A stretch of DNA of 60,244 nucleotides from Pelargonium nanum (GCA_036897485.1 JAYMTF010000067.1:1-60244), one strand, 5' to 3'; counted from the first letter of the stretch, positions 1 through 10,766 are shown. Program-made: numbers and translations. Notes: a model not told the origin generated them from the letters alone.

Positions 1-225
1 TGTGTGATGGTAGTGTTTGATGTCCTTAGTAGATTAATTATCAGGTTGCTGATTCTAATTCCTATTGAATAAAAGTATGGTATCTTTAGTGATTGATGAA
101 CTGTACTCATAAGATATTTGTTTGTGGAAAATGGTGAATTGGGATTTTGTTAGGGTTTTGCTTTGGTGTTTGATGGTATACTGATATTTGTCTAAGATTT
201 ACTATCAGGTTGTTGGTTCCAATTC
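1..225 (+). repeat. Inverted repeat arm A (ILR1-like intron 1)
   Basis: Bases 1 to about 215 match the reverse complement of about 3720-3935 with only around ten differences by eye. Similarity ends abruptly after the shared CTATCAGGTTG. The left limit is cut by the window edge, so the arm probably continues through exon 1. Confidence 0.85.
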
Positions 226-322
226 TTATAATTGCGGTGGGAATTGATTTGTATAAAGAAAAATGTATAATATGGTATTTTTAGCGATTGCTGAACAGTT
301 CTGATGAGATTTTTCTGTATAG

Positions 323-2530
323 GAAATGGTGGAGTGGGAGCACAAGAGTAAGATTCCTGAGAAGATGCATGCCTGTGGGCATGATGCCCATGTTGCAATG
401 CTTCTCGGCGCGGCGAAGATCCTTCAAGATCATAAACAAGAATTGAAAGTATGTTTCTTAATTCTGAACGATTTCTCATCCTTTTTGGACTAATTGATAC
501 TTCCCTTTGTCCCGAAACGAGTGTATAAGTGTCTTCTTTTTTAAGAAGTTAGCTTTAAATGAATTATCAATAATAATCTATAGTAAGTTAGTTAGAACCT
601 CTTGAGTTTGTTACAACAAAATGCACCTGCCCGACACTAGATAGTTGAGGACTTCAATGATGGACATTAGACAATTTTTTTCCACATATATCTTGACACC
701 ATGAGTTGAGAGCTAAGGAAGTGTTCTCCATATAAAAAACTCTCTCTCATTAACTATAAGGTCGCTAGTTCTAATCCCTTAACTACAGTGGTAGCGTTGA
801 CCATAAAACAAATTGTCTATATGCTATGTATCTTTCAAAAGCAATATAAGAACTTGTCAGGTGACCAAATCTCCATATTAAAAAATAAGAAATTTGATTT
901 TGTTTTAGTTGGTCTTAAGATACGACAGAAATTAGAATTGCCAATACTAAATGATTGATTTGATGTATGAATTTCATTTCAACATGCTTCAAATATTTTG
1001 AACTTTTATCATACTCTTGAGCTTGACTAATATTTTCCAATTTTCCCATTTCGATAGGGAACAGTAGTTCTTGTTTTCCAGCCAGCGGAGGAAGGGGGTG
1101 GAGGTGCGAAGAAAATGATTGATACCGGAGTGTTGGAGAATGTTGATGCGATTTTTGGTTTACACGTGGCACCTCCATTACCTTTAGGTGTAATTGCGTC
1201 TAGATCCGGCCCCATGCTGGCCGGGAGTGGCTTTTTTGAAGCGGTAATAAGTGGAAGAGGAGGCCATGCCGCTATTCCTCAACACTCAATAGACCCAGTA
1301 CTGGCAGCTTCTAATGTTATTGTTAGCTTGCAACATCTTGTCTCTCGGGAAGCTGATCCTTTGGATTCTCAGGTACATCTCAACTTTCCGTATCTTGTTA
1401 TTTTCATTTCTATGTTTCATTTTCGTGTTGTCGTTGTCTCATTGTCAGTAAATGAAAAAAGAAATACTAGTTTGGAACCCTGTATATGAAATTTTGTATG
1501 AATCTTGAACTGTAACCTATCTATGGATGTGGCATAAGCCAAATCGGTGTAAACTTGTGTTGTTTTGGTTTTTGATGAATTGGTTGTTGGTTTTTTCCTT
1601 TCATATAAACCTACATAAAGTTTCGGTCTCATTTTGTTTTCTTGAAAGCTGAAAGGCAGTTCATTAACTTGTCCTGATTTTGCAATTGATGAAGGCATGG
1701 GTTAATTTTTGAGCAATTTTGTACTGTGTGCAATTTTCTTGTGGAGACTCGTTATTCTTAATTAAAGATACTAGACATTTGCCCTTTTTATTTGCTCGTA
1801 AAGTTTGGCTTGTGAAGTCCAAAATAACCTTATTTGCATCCGGCATTCCTCTGAATCTGCCCAACACAACTGTTACCTGTGCAGGTAGTTACAGTTGCAA
1901 AGTTCCAAGGAGGCGGTGCATTCAACGTTATACCAGATTCTGTAACCATTGGTGGCACCTTCCGAGCCTTTTCAAAGGATAGCTTGAAACAACTAAGACA
2001 ACGAATCAAAGAGGTATAGCAATTGGATCATACAATATACAGTATGGTTTTCGGATTTTCACCATGTCAGTCTGTTTTTTTTTTCTTGGAAGAAGAGAGC
2101 AATTAGTTTACTTTGATGACAGGTTATCACGGGGCAAGCTGCCGTGCAGAGATGCAACGCAACTGTCAATTTCTTGGAAGAAGAGAGACCATTGTTCCCA
2201 CCAACTGTAAACAGTGACAACTTGCACGGGTACTTCCAAAAAGTTGCAGCTGATATGCTCGGGAGTGATAACATTAAGGACATGCAGCCTCTAATGGGAG
2301 CTGAGGACTTCTCATTTTACCAAGAAGCGTTTCCCGGGTACTTTTTCTTCATAGGCATGAACAATGACTCGCTCGGACAACTTGCATCTCCTCATTCCCC
2401 ATACTTTACTGTCAACGAAGATGTGTTACCTTATGGCGCTGCACTTCACGCATCATTAGCTACAAGGTACCTTCTCGAATACCAAACGAGCGCGCCTTTA
2501 TCAGAAGGAAAAACTCACGATGAATTGTAA
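323..2530 (+). CDS. IAR3: IAA-amino acid hydrolase ILR1/IAR3-like (partial; exon 1 outside window)
   Basis: M20-family metallo-amidohydrolase that releases free IAA from IAA-amino acid conjugates; IAR3-type members also cleave JA-Ile. It acts in the ER. Exons 323-448, 1058-1372, 1885-2013 and 2123-2530 join in phase 0 and give about 325 residues. Visible family motifs are HACGHDAHV (metal Cys/His), [11 protein letters not shown] (Glu pair), [16 protein letters not shown] and MGAEDFSFY, and a late HSPYF histidine. The protein ends in KTHDEL, an ER-retention signal. The usual first exon (signal peptide plus the RADMDAL motif, about 120 residues) is missing because the window starts inside intron 1; with it the protein would be about 445 aa, the normal family length. 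A close copy of that exon lies inverted at 4036-4395. The IAR3 symbol rests on sequence type and synteny; other ILL paralogues are possible. Confidence 0.93.
449..1057 (+). other. ILR1-like intron 2 with MITE- and SINE-like remnants
   Basis: This intron has a Stowaway-like end near 500-545 (ACTTCCCTTTGTCCC). Around 690-800 is a tRNA-like stretch with a possible box B (GGTCGCTAGTTCTAATCCC) and an upstream GAGCTAAGG, as in plant tRNA-derived SINEs. Both are too decayed to bound precisely. Confidence 0.4.
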
Positions 2531-3715
2531 GGTACACCTCTTGGTTTTGTTGACATTTATCAGACTCCACATTGGCATAAATGTAGTCAAATTTTCATGG
2601 AGTGTCTTCTTGGCAATGTATTGTTTTTGCTGTACATATAAATTAATATTTAGGTTGAACTTATATGTTGATCAAAGAATTATCATCTATAATTCAACAT
2701 TGTAGATCTTTTCCTTTCGCATTTTTTCGAGTTTTGGTGCTTAAAGTCATTGTTTGATCACGACAAGTGCTTAGTAGAATTAAGTATCAAATTGTTGATT
2801 TCTATCCTCAAAACAATGAAGACACTAATGCTGATAAAGGAAGGCTTTTTAGATGTTCGATAAAATATTTTCAACGCACCAATACGCTAGATGCATGTCT
2901 CAAAAATCATTCGTAAACTCAAATATGATTGTTTAAATTATCATCATGCCCCATTCGGCCACCTGTGCGAGACAAAACAACAGTCAAGACATGTTCAAAA
3001 ATTCAAATTCTTCATTTAGTATAGAGCCTTAAATGGCTACAAAAAACCACACTGATCATCAACTGCTAAGTCACAAAAATCTTATATAGTTATATCATGA
3101 AAACAACTAGTTAAGCATCAAAAGTAAAAAAAATTTAATCCCTCCTCGGTTGTCATCTCAAACTTGAAAAGGAGTCCACTTTCTGTCATACCACATGCCA
3201 TTCATTTTCATGCATATGTTGATCCACCTACTGTGAATGAACTCCCTGTGGAAATATAGACAAGGTTTGCAATTCTTAATGGATATAATTTATTGAGTTT
3301 AACCAAGCTAACATATGCAATATAGACAAGGTTTACAAACCACATTAGGTTTGTTCTGGTACTAGAGCTTACATCTGATCTTGCTTTTCATTTGGATATC
3401 TTGTGTCGCTGCCAAACAAAATAAACTGACAGTTATGCTAGATGTTGCACATTGAAGAATAAAGCATGTGATTGTGAGGTGTGGACGTGTCCATGCCTTG
3501 GATACATTAATATATATGTAAGCAACCAGCAAATTCAGGTGTACTATGTAACTTATAAGATCGATATTCAAGAACACGCCATTCTTGGTACCAATCCAAT
3601 TAAATCATAACAAAAATGGGCCAAGAAATGTGATTATGGAGGAACAGAAACCTACCACTAATAAATCATGAAAACAAAAACAAAAACAAATGAAATGTAT
3701 TTTTCTTGAATATCG
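2531..3715. other. Gene-free spacer between inverted ILR1-like copies
   Basis: AT-rich spacer with no credible ORF. It must hold the 3' UTR and polyadenylation region of the + strand gene. Around 2770-2812 is a diverged relative of the repeat seen at 25-65 and 195-240 (AGTAGAATTAAGTATCAAATTG). Confidence 0.6.
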
Positions 3716-3935
3716 ATCCCAACCTGATAGTAAATCTTAGACAAGTATCATTATACCATCAAACACCAAAGCAAAACCTTAACAAAATCCCAATTCACCA
3801 TTTCCCACAAACAAATATCTTATGAGTACAGTTCATCAATCACTAAAGATACCATACTTTTATTCAATAGGAATTAGAACAGGCAACCTGATAATTAATC
3901 TAATAAAGACATCATACACTACCATCAAACATCAA
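3716..3935 (-). repeat. Inverted repeat arm B (ILR1-like intron 1)
   Basis: Partner of the arm at the window start, continuous on the minus strand with the duplicated exon 1. The two arms are separated by about 3.5 kb containing exons 2-5 of the + strand gene. Confidence 0.85.
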
Positions 3936-4035
3936 ATCAAACAAACTACCCAATTTTCACATAACTTGACCTTAACTTGCATGACACAACCAAATAAAAA
4001 TGAGAACTTTAGATACAATCAAAATTCAACCAAAC

Positions 4036-4395
4036 CTGCATAGCAAGAGCATCCATATCTGCTCTAAGTGCCACAAAAGGAGGCCTGCCAGTTCCTATAT
4101 ATCCAACAACACCAGTAACAGCATATGGGTATTTATAAGACACACCCATCTTATCCAGTTCTGCTCTGATCAGCTTGCTGGTCTCAAATTCCTCATAACC
4201 CAATTCTGGGTTCTCATGTATCTTCCTCCTCACACCCACCATCCACTCAACCAGCTCAGATTCCTTGGCCAAAGCAAGAAACTTTTTGGGGATTTCTGAG
4301 AACCCATTTGAGCCCAAAGAAGAATCTGAAACGCAAAGTCTGTAACTGAGCAGATTTAGAAACAAAACCAGAGAGACCCACTTGGAAAAATCCAT
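4036..4395 (-). pseudogene. Truncated inverted copy of ILR1-like gene (exon 1 only)
   Basis: This 120-codon segment reads as a complete first exon of the same amidohydrolase family. It has a hydrophobic signal peptide starting [13 protein letters not shown], then [15 protein letters not shown] and [12 protein letters not shown], the first metal-site region. It ends at an intact donor (CAG|GTTTGG), so read-through would add only eight codons before a stop. Behind it on the minus strand come about 215 bases of intron 1, nearly identical to the start of the window, and then homology stops near 3720. No exons 2-5 follow. The gene is therefore a 5' fragment: it still has a start codon, signal peptide and splice donor but lacks the remaining metal ligands and the ER-retention tail. 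It points toward the + strand copy, so any transcript would run antisense through that gene. Confidence 0.85.
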
Positions 4396-4630
4396 GAAAA
4401 GATGAGAACTTTAGAGGAGAAGTGAGTGATTTGGAAACTGGAGAGGAGGGTTACAGACTTACAGAGAAATTGAAGATGTTTTTTTTTTTATTTAATGAGA
4501 AGAAAAAAAAATGAGGAATAGAGTAATGGGAGTGGTTGGAGAATCCGACAAAAATGTGGAGACATGAAAGAGAGGTGGCTGAGTTGAGTTTTGCTACTCC
4601 TATGCTGTCTCTGTCGGACCACACAATCCG

Positions 4631-4636
4631 CACGTG
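4631..4636. promoter_or_regulatory. G-box (CACGTG) upstream of truncated ILR1-like copy
   Basis: A palindromic CACGTG about 240 bases upstream of the minus-strand ATG at 4395. G-boxes bind bHLH factors such as MYC2, and IAR3-type genes are known to respond to jasmonate. Function here is inference; the same site could also serve the divergent F-box gene. Confidence 0.45.
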
Positions 4637-4829
4637 CGATAATTCAGTCACATGTTGCTAAGCATTCCCCAAAATAAAATAAAATAAAATAATTGTGGAT
4701 ATTTAAACGATGGGCTCTCCTTAAAAAGCCCAAACTGTACCAGCCGCCAATTCGCATCATTAACCGCCCAAACACAACCTCTACCTCGTACCTAAATAAA
4801 AACAGCAACATCGTTCAAACAAACCCTCG

Positions 4830-5478
4830 AAAATCTAGAAAACCAAATTTCTGTGCCGCATTGTCTTCCGTAGCTCGCTCGCGATTCTCGAAATTCGTAC
4901 GGTGACATCGTATCTATGTTTGTAAATTGTTAACATATATTGTCGATTCATCACTATTTAACTGTTACTGTGATTTTGCTTTTATATATTTTTTTAATTT
5001 TCAGAACAATGTTGAATCTGCGATCTCAATTTTGTAGTGTTGGGTTCGATTGCAGTGCTTTATTGTCAATGTTTTAAGTTTTTATCTTGATTCTCTGTTT
5101 TAGCCAATTTTGGAACAACACGTTAGACACGTTGGACAAGGCACGATTTTAAATTTAATAAGCTCAGTAAACACTCTAATTTTGTATTGTGCTACGTGTT
5201 ATGACATGAATTGTCGGCTCTACTTGATGTGCATATATACATAATAACTAAAGTTACTAAATTAAGTCCAAAACCTAGTTGAGAGAGTGGTCATTGCCAT
5301 TGGATTCTCTATCTGAAAGAAAATTATCCGGTTTCTAATCGTGTATAGAATTAGAAGGTTCTTTTCTCGTGCTTTTCTTAATATTGTCTTGATTGTAGTG
5401 TAGTATCTGTCTCGTTATTTTCACAAGTTGTTGAAAGAATATTCACGAGACTATCGATCGTGACAGTTTGTATTGCAG
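4830..5478 (+). other. Probable 5' leader and leader intron of the F-box gene
   Basis: A stretch near 4850-4905 (GTAGCTCGCTCGCG) looks like leader sequence. It is followed by possible donor GTGACATC at 4903 and an acceptor ending at 5478, 18 bases before the ATG. The 70-codon ORF across 4693-4905 has no recognisable features and is probably not translated. Confidence 0.35.
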
Positions 5479-5496
5479 TGTCTATCTTGTTACTCT

Positions 5497-7780
5497 ATGG
5501 ATCGGAGCTCGGGGAAGCGAAAGAGGAAAGATTTTTCTGTAGTTGATGAGAGTGTTAACAAGAAACGAAAGAAAAGTAAAAAGAATGTAGACGTTGTAGA
5601 TGAAACAGTTGATGTCGTTGATCTCACTGAATGGCTTCCCGAACCTATCATCCACAACATTCTTAGTTTTTGTTCTACAAAAGTGGCAGCTCGTACAAGC
5701 ATCTTGTCCAAGAGGTGGAGAAGCATGTGGCTTTCTTATTCCGGCTTAGAATTTGATGAGCGCAAGTTTCACAAACACGTGCTGAGGAGAAAAGCTCGGG
5801 AAAAACTTCGAGGAAACGAAAAGACTATGTTTAAGGATTATGTCGAGCAGTCTATCCAAACCCATTTCAACCAAAAATCTTGGATACAGAAATTGGCGCT
5901 ACGCGTATCCTCCTACGATTCAGAGCTCACCTCTCGTATGAACAAATGGGTAGGCCTCGCGGTTCAAAATAATGTCCCCGAGCTGGATCTTCGCGTCTCG
6001 GTTGGAAAAAAATGGCATTATAGCTTGCCCCAAGCCGTCTTAGCATCAGCATCGATCACTTCGTTAAGGTTACATTCGTGCAAGTGGAAATCTTCGAGTA
6101 ATATACAACTTCCGAATCTAAAAAGGCTTTGTCTCAGAAAACTCCACATTAACGAACAGAAAATCGAGAGCCTCATGGTTTCTTGCCCTTCAATAGAGGA
6201 TATGAGATTCATAAAGTGCAACGGTTTGCGAATCTTGCAAGTTTCGAGCCATAAACTCGATAGGGTTGAGGTCTATCAGTGTCCCGGGCTGACAAATATA
6301 GTACTCGAAGCTAAAAATCTTCGTACATTTTGGTTTTCGGGGAAAAAATCCGAGCCCCACAAGATCAACTTGACCGCTATTAAGTCTCTGAAAGTGTTGT
6401 CATTAGAAGATCCTTGGATGACAGAGACTTCGTTTCAGAATTATTTGTCCGGCTTTCCCTTTCTTGAGAAATTGGAGATCAGCAATTGCAACCTCTTGAA
6501 AAATATCATGATCTCGAGCGTGTATCTGAAAAAGCTCGTACTAAGAGACTGCAAAAGCCTCGCTAGTGCCGATATTGATACTCCAAATCTTCGTTATTTC
6601 GAGTTTATAGGCCATAATATGCCATTTTCTTTGAATCCTTTTAGTTTGGAGGAAGCAAAGCTTTCTATTCACTTGAAGGAACAAGTACAAGAAAACGACA
6701 CGAGTTGGTTCGATAAAGTAAGAGAATTTCTCAAAAAGTTCAATTCTTCGGGAGGTTTGAAACTGGCCACACACTCTCCAGAGTACCAAAAGAAGGTACG
6801 ATTTTGTTTGATTTTAAATATGAAGATGCATAACATAGCGTTTGCATTAGAATTTATGTTCAGTAACAAAAATCGAAAGTTTGGATTAGAACTTCTCGAT
6901 CATAATTAGAATGATTTTATTCTCGATTTCGAAAACTTAAATACAAACGCTACTTTAAGTTATTGCATGTATATGTAAAGTAAACACCGGTATGATCTTT
7001 ACAGAGTTGCTTCATTCACGAAGATTTTACCGAAATATTGCTTCCTCACTACAAAAATCTGGACATCATAGTATTCAAACCATTGACTAACATGGTAGAT
7101 TTGCTTGATCGAGTGCTCGATATGTGGCAGCCACGATTTCTAAACGTTCTCTCACCTCACAACAGCAAATTTCCACGGGTACGTGGTTTTAGTATATTTT
7201 ACATTATCGAAGTAAAAAATTTAGGAATTAATTATGAACTACTATCCAGCTATGACGTTCCTAAAACATCACTATAATTTTCCGATTCTCATAACATGTA
7301 TATCTCGTATGTTATTACTTTGTTATGTTTTGTATGAGCCATTCACCCGTCATCATGAAATCATATCTACATTCAAAATTTTGAAGAGAAATTGAAAAGA
7401 CGAAGTATGAGAGGTGCAATGTAGTTATTTGTTTTTGGACATCGTACTAACGGTAATGTTTAGAGTTTTTGTTCGGTAATAACACGATTCATGTTATGCC
7501 GCGATCATATTGTACTTGTTTGTTGCTTTATTTACAAATAACACACATTGCATTGCAGCGAATAGAAGATATGATGTGGAAATGCAGAGACCCGAGCTGC
7601 TCCAAGTACGAGAGTAATAGAGGTTGGCGATCCCAATTTTCCGGGGCCAGAAATATGGATGGATATCCCGGCCAGTTACACACATTTCCAAGTGATTCTA
7701 CTTTGAAAGTGCGAAAGCTTACTTGCTTTAAGTTGTTTTGGGAATGTGGTAGAAGTAGAAATGAGAAGAAGATGAAGTAG
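5497..7780 (+). CDS. F-box/LRR-repeat protein
   Basis: Probable substrate adaptor of an SCF ubiquitin ligase. Exons 5497-6795, 7005-7178 and 7559-7780 join in phase 0 to give 564 aa. The N-terminus is strongly basic (GKRKRK and NKKRKKSKK, likely nuclear signals). An F-box follows at about residues 45-85 (LTEWLPEPIIHNILSF, then TSILSKRWRSMWLSY). Irregular plant-type leucine-rich repeats run from about 130 to 400 (for example LPNLKRLCLRKL, SLKVLSLEDPW and FLEKLEISNC). The last two exons encode a conserved-looking tail with YKNLDIIVFKP and a Cys-containing segment (MMWKCRDPSC). I chose ATG 5497 because the reading frame upstream has only a TTG start and a likely splice acceptor (TATTGCAG) just before it, so the gene probably has a 5'-UTR intron. 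The target protein is not inferable. Confidence 0.85.
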
Positions 7781-8600
7781 GAAGCGTTCGTAGCATATTT
7801 TGAAACGTGTTTGGTATTTTTAAATTATAGTTAGCATTAGTTTGACTTTCTCGTTAATTTTGAATAGTTGAAATGTTAAGAAAGTAAGTTATTAAGTTAT
7901 TTTTTTTAAAAATAACTTGATATTGAAATTACCCGAATGCTCCAAAAGTTTACTTTTGGTATATTGAAACTCCATAGATGATTTTGACTCACTGTAAGTT
8001 TGAGGTCCAAATCGGTTACTTTATAAAATTTGAGGATTATGTGGTAATAAAATCTTTTTTTTTTCTTTAATTGAAAGATCAAATACTTATCAATACATTG
8101 TTTTATAGAAAAATTAGTCTTTTTCCGTTAGGTTAAAAAACTAAGAACTCATACAATCAACGTTAATGAGAAAACTATACATGCTAATAAATTTACACAT
8201 ACAGAATAATAATTTTATGTAGACTCTTAGATGCATTAGGTATGCAATTTCTTATTCATATCGTATTCAATGTCATGAACTGATAGTGAATTTTTTTGTT
8301 TATTAGATTATATGTTTATTACTACATCAATATTTTTAACGGTCAACTCAAGAAACTGTCTGATATGATTCACTTTTAAATAATACAATGATTAAATTGG
8401 TTTATTCAAAACTATAGCGACTAATTTAGTTCATACCTACCGGTCAAACCATTTTAATATTTTATCATTTCTTCACTAATGGTTAGAGGCACAAATTCTT
8501 TTTGGAAAGCATATTGGACAAAACATGTCATGCCCCAACAAAAGTAAAATTCCCCCACACACACAAGTTAGGAAGAGAATAAGATTCACATTCCTAACAT
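7781..8600. other. Intergenic DNA with decayed repeat
   Basis: No gene seen. Bases 7915-8060 resemble a common plant dispersed repeat with wording such as CTCCAAAAGTTTACTTTTGG, related in style to the element at the right edge of the window. Confidence 0.5.
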
Positions 8601-8613
8601 CTCTCACTTTCAT

Positions 8614-8620
8614 TATAAAA
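8614..8620 (+). promoter_or_regulatory. TATA box of jacalin-related lectin
   Basis: TATAAAA about 100 bases upstream of the lectin ATG, in a context (CATTATAAAAACATTCAC) typical of a strong plant core promoter. Confidence 0.6.
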
Positions 8621-8718
8621 ACATTCACAATTCCCAACTACAAGCCATAGCCAATACCCATATCATCCTTACAACATATCTTTGCTTCTCTTCATCATCT
8701 TTGTATCAATCAATCAAT

Positions 8719-10226
8719 ATGGTAAGAATATTACAAGAATCCAACAATTTTACATAGTTTCTTGATTGAGAGCGAGAGTCTCAATCGGTCATAGTGTTAA
8801 TGGTTGAAATTTAGTCAAAGCACGTTCATATTGGAATCGAACGAGTTTAGCTGTATAGATGTTAGTTTGTGAGGTGTCAATAAGTTTGACTGAGTCTCAA
8901 CTATTAATTTTATAGATGCGATTTTTCTTCCTCTACTTGATTTTGGTCACATGTTTTTATTGCAGGAAAATGGGAACAGAAGAGGGATGATCATAGGACC
9001 TTGGGGAGGAAATGGAGGGAGAAGCTGGGATGATGGAAGCTCAACATACCATGGAGTTAGAGAAATTAAAGTTGTTTATGATCTTTGCATCGACTCAATT
9101 GTTGTTGTGTATGACAAGTATGGTAAGCCATTTATGGAGAAGAAACATGGAGGTATTGGAGGCAACAAGGTAGCTGAGGTTAGCTAGATTTTGTCTCTCA
9201 ACACTCCTTAGTAGAGTTGGCTTATCGGTTTTGGGCCGGGTTTTTGGGTTTGAGTTGAGAAGATGTAACTCGAATCCCATCCAAAAGAGGTGTGAGTAAT
9301 AAGGTCCCGATCTAATCCGCACTTCTTCCATGGCCCGGACTAGAGTTACAGTACGTGTCGTAACACGAACACGATACAAAATTAGCATGTTTGAACTCAT
9401 ACATTTTGTGTATACGTGTTGTAGAACCCAACACGTTTAGTAAGTATGTTTGTGTTTGGCCTCCAAATACGCCCAACACGCACACTTAAGGGCACAACGG
9501 TAAATTAATCCTAATAACATGTCAAACATGTTTGATAGTGCTGTGTCATTATGTTGATTATATCGTGCAGATAATATTGAGTTGTGTAGCACACGATCAA
9601 CCTTCAGCATGACACACACGAGATGTTTAAACTTTACTCATGACCCAAAAATTATCTAGTCTATTTGGATTGACTTAAACCCGTAAAATGTGGGTCGGGT
9701 TTCAAGTACCCACACGTTCATTGTTCAGACTCAAGTTGTCAGCTTTACTCTTACACAGTCTAGTGGCATACTGGCATATACAATAACTTGTTAATTTAGA
9801 CAGTCTTCAACATTCATCATTCCTGGTCACATGAGTACTGTGGCACACAATACATGCACAAAGACCTCATTTGCTTGAAACCTTCATGTGTTTCAGATTA
9901 AGCTCCAATACCCACAAGAGACCATAGTGAGTGTGAGTGGACACTACAGTCCTGTGGTACATGGAGGCAGTGCAGTGATTAGGTCACTAACATTCAAGAC
10001 CAACATGAGAACTTTTGGTCCATTTGGAGTTGGAGAAGGAACACCATTTACCTTGCCCATCGATGGAGGAAGAATTATGGCATTCATGGGAAGAAGTGAT
10101 TGGCACCTTGATGCAATCGGTTTCCGAGTCTCTCGTGCCCAAGAGACGATTCTCCTGGAAAAAGCTCAAAAGAAACCGCAAAGCTTTAACACCAAGCGCG
10201 TAGATCTACTGACAAAGAGTTTCTAA
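8719..10226 (+). CDS. Jacalin-related lectin (mannose-binding type)
   Basis: Single-domain carbohydrate-binding lectin, probably cytosolic or nuclear because no signal peptide is visible. The first coding exon is just the ATG at 8719-8721 (ATG|GTAAGA). It is followed by exons 8966-9178 and 9897-10226 in phase 0, giving 181 aa. The domain starts with IIGPWGGNGGRSWDDG, the usual N-terminal Gly-rich jacalin signature. It continues through VREIKVVYDLCIDSI, YPQETIVSVSGHYSP and RSLTFKTNMRTFGPFG, and ends with MAFMGRSDWHLDAIGF, where the GxxxD-like sugar-binding loop is expected. About 25 extra residues follow the domain (QETILLEKAQKK onward), so the C-terminus is extended compared with a minimal jacalin domain. 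A transposon nest sits in its second intron. Tail-to-tail with the peptide gene at 10366. Confidence 0.92.
9212..9746 (+). mobile_element. hAT-like non-autonomous element with nested insertion
   Basis: Ends are TAGAGTTGGC on the left and GTTGTCAGCTTTA on the right, an imperfect terminal inverted repeat. Flanking GGGCCGGGTT and GGGTCGGGTTT blocks match other copies in this window. The inside (about 9348-9630) is a second repeat that also occurs inverted at 52662-53001. Lies wholly inside a lectin intron. Confidence 0.55.
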
Positions 10227-10365
10227 TTTAACACAATGTCTCGAGTTCCAAACTCGGAAAATTAATAACATATTATAATTGATAATTACTTACATTGCTA
10301 TAATGCTATTGGTACACTATTTCATTAGATACAGAGTACATCATTCAGGAGAATTTGAAAGTACT

Positions 10366-10766
10366 CTATGGTTTGGGATGTTTGGGATGTTTTGGAGTTG
10401 GGCTTGGATGAGTTGTAACTCCATGATAATCAATATGATAAACAAGCTCATCTGAACTCATCATACTTTCTTTGTCAACATTCTGCACTTGGAAAAAATA
10501 ATCATAAATCAAACAAATCATTTAACCACAAAAATAAAAGAAAATGTCATAATTTTGTGATCTAATATCCGCTTTGAGTATTTGAAATCTTAATTTACCC
10601 GAACTGTAGTGTAGTGCTCATATTTTGGAGTTGACGTCTTGAATTCCATCATGAATCTTCTTCCTGGAAAATAAGCAGTAGAAGAGGTGGTGATATGTTG
10701 AGAAAAGAGATGCATGAATACGAGAGTTGTGAGGAGACACAAGAAAATAAAATGAGAAGATTTCAT
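10366..10766 (-). CDS. Small secreted peptide precursor, unassigned family
   Basis: Exons 10766-10599 and 10482-10366 (minus strand) join in phase 0 to a 94-aa protein. Residues 1 to about 31 form a strong signal peptide (MKSSHFIFLCLLTTLVFMHL, then Ser/Thr and Ala). The middle is basic (FPGRRFMMEF). The C-terminus is the striking part: an acidic run (SSDELVYHIDY) leads to HGVTTHPSPTPKHP and a second KHPKP. Short size, N-terminal signal, a single intron and a conserved-looking Pro/His-rich tail preceded by Asp-Tyr are what plant post-translationally processed peptide hormones look like. Asp-Tyr is the usual context of tyrosine sulfation. I do not recognise it as CLE, CEP, RGF, PSY, CIF or PIP. 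It could instead be a cell-wall-bound small protein. Its promoter carries an inverted-repeat element. Confidence 0.7.

Noticed and set aside
4693..4905. 70-codon ORF upstream of the F-box gene
   Set aside because: No domain, biased basic composition, and its position fits the F-box gene's 5' leader.
5473..5496. Earlier start for the F-box protein
   Set aside because: The upstream extension starts with TTG rather than ATG and spans a likely splice acceptor; ATG 5497 is preferred.
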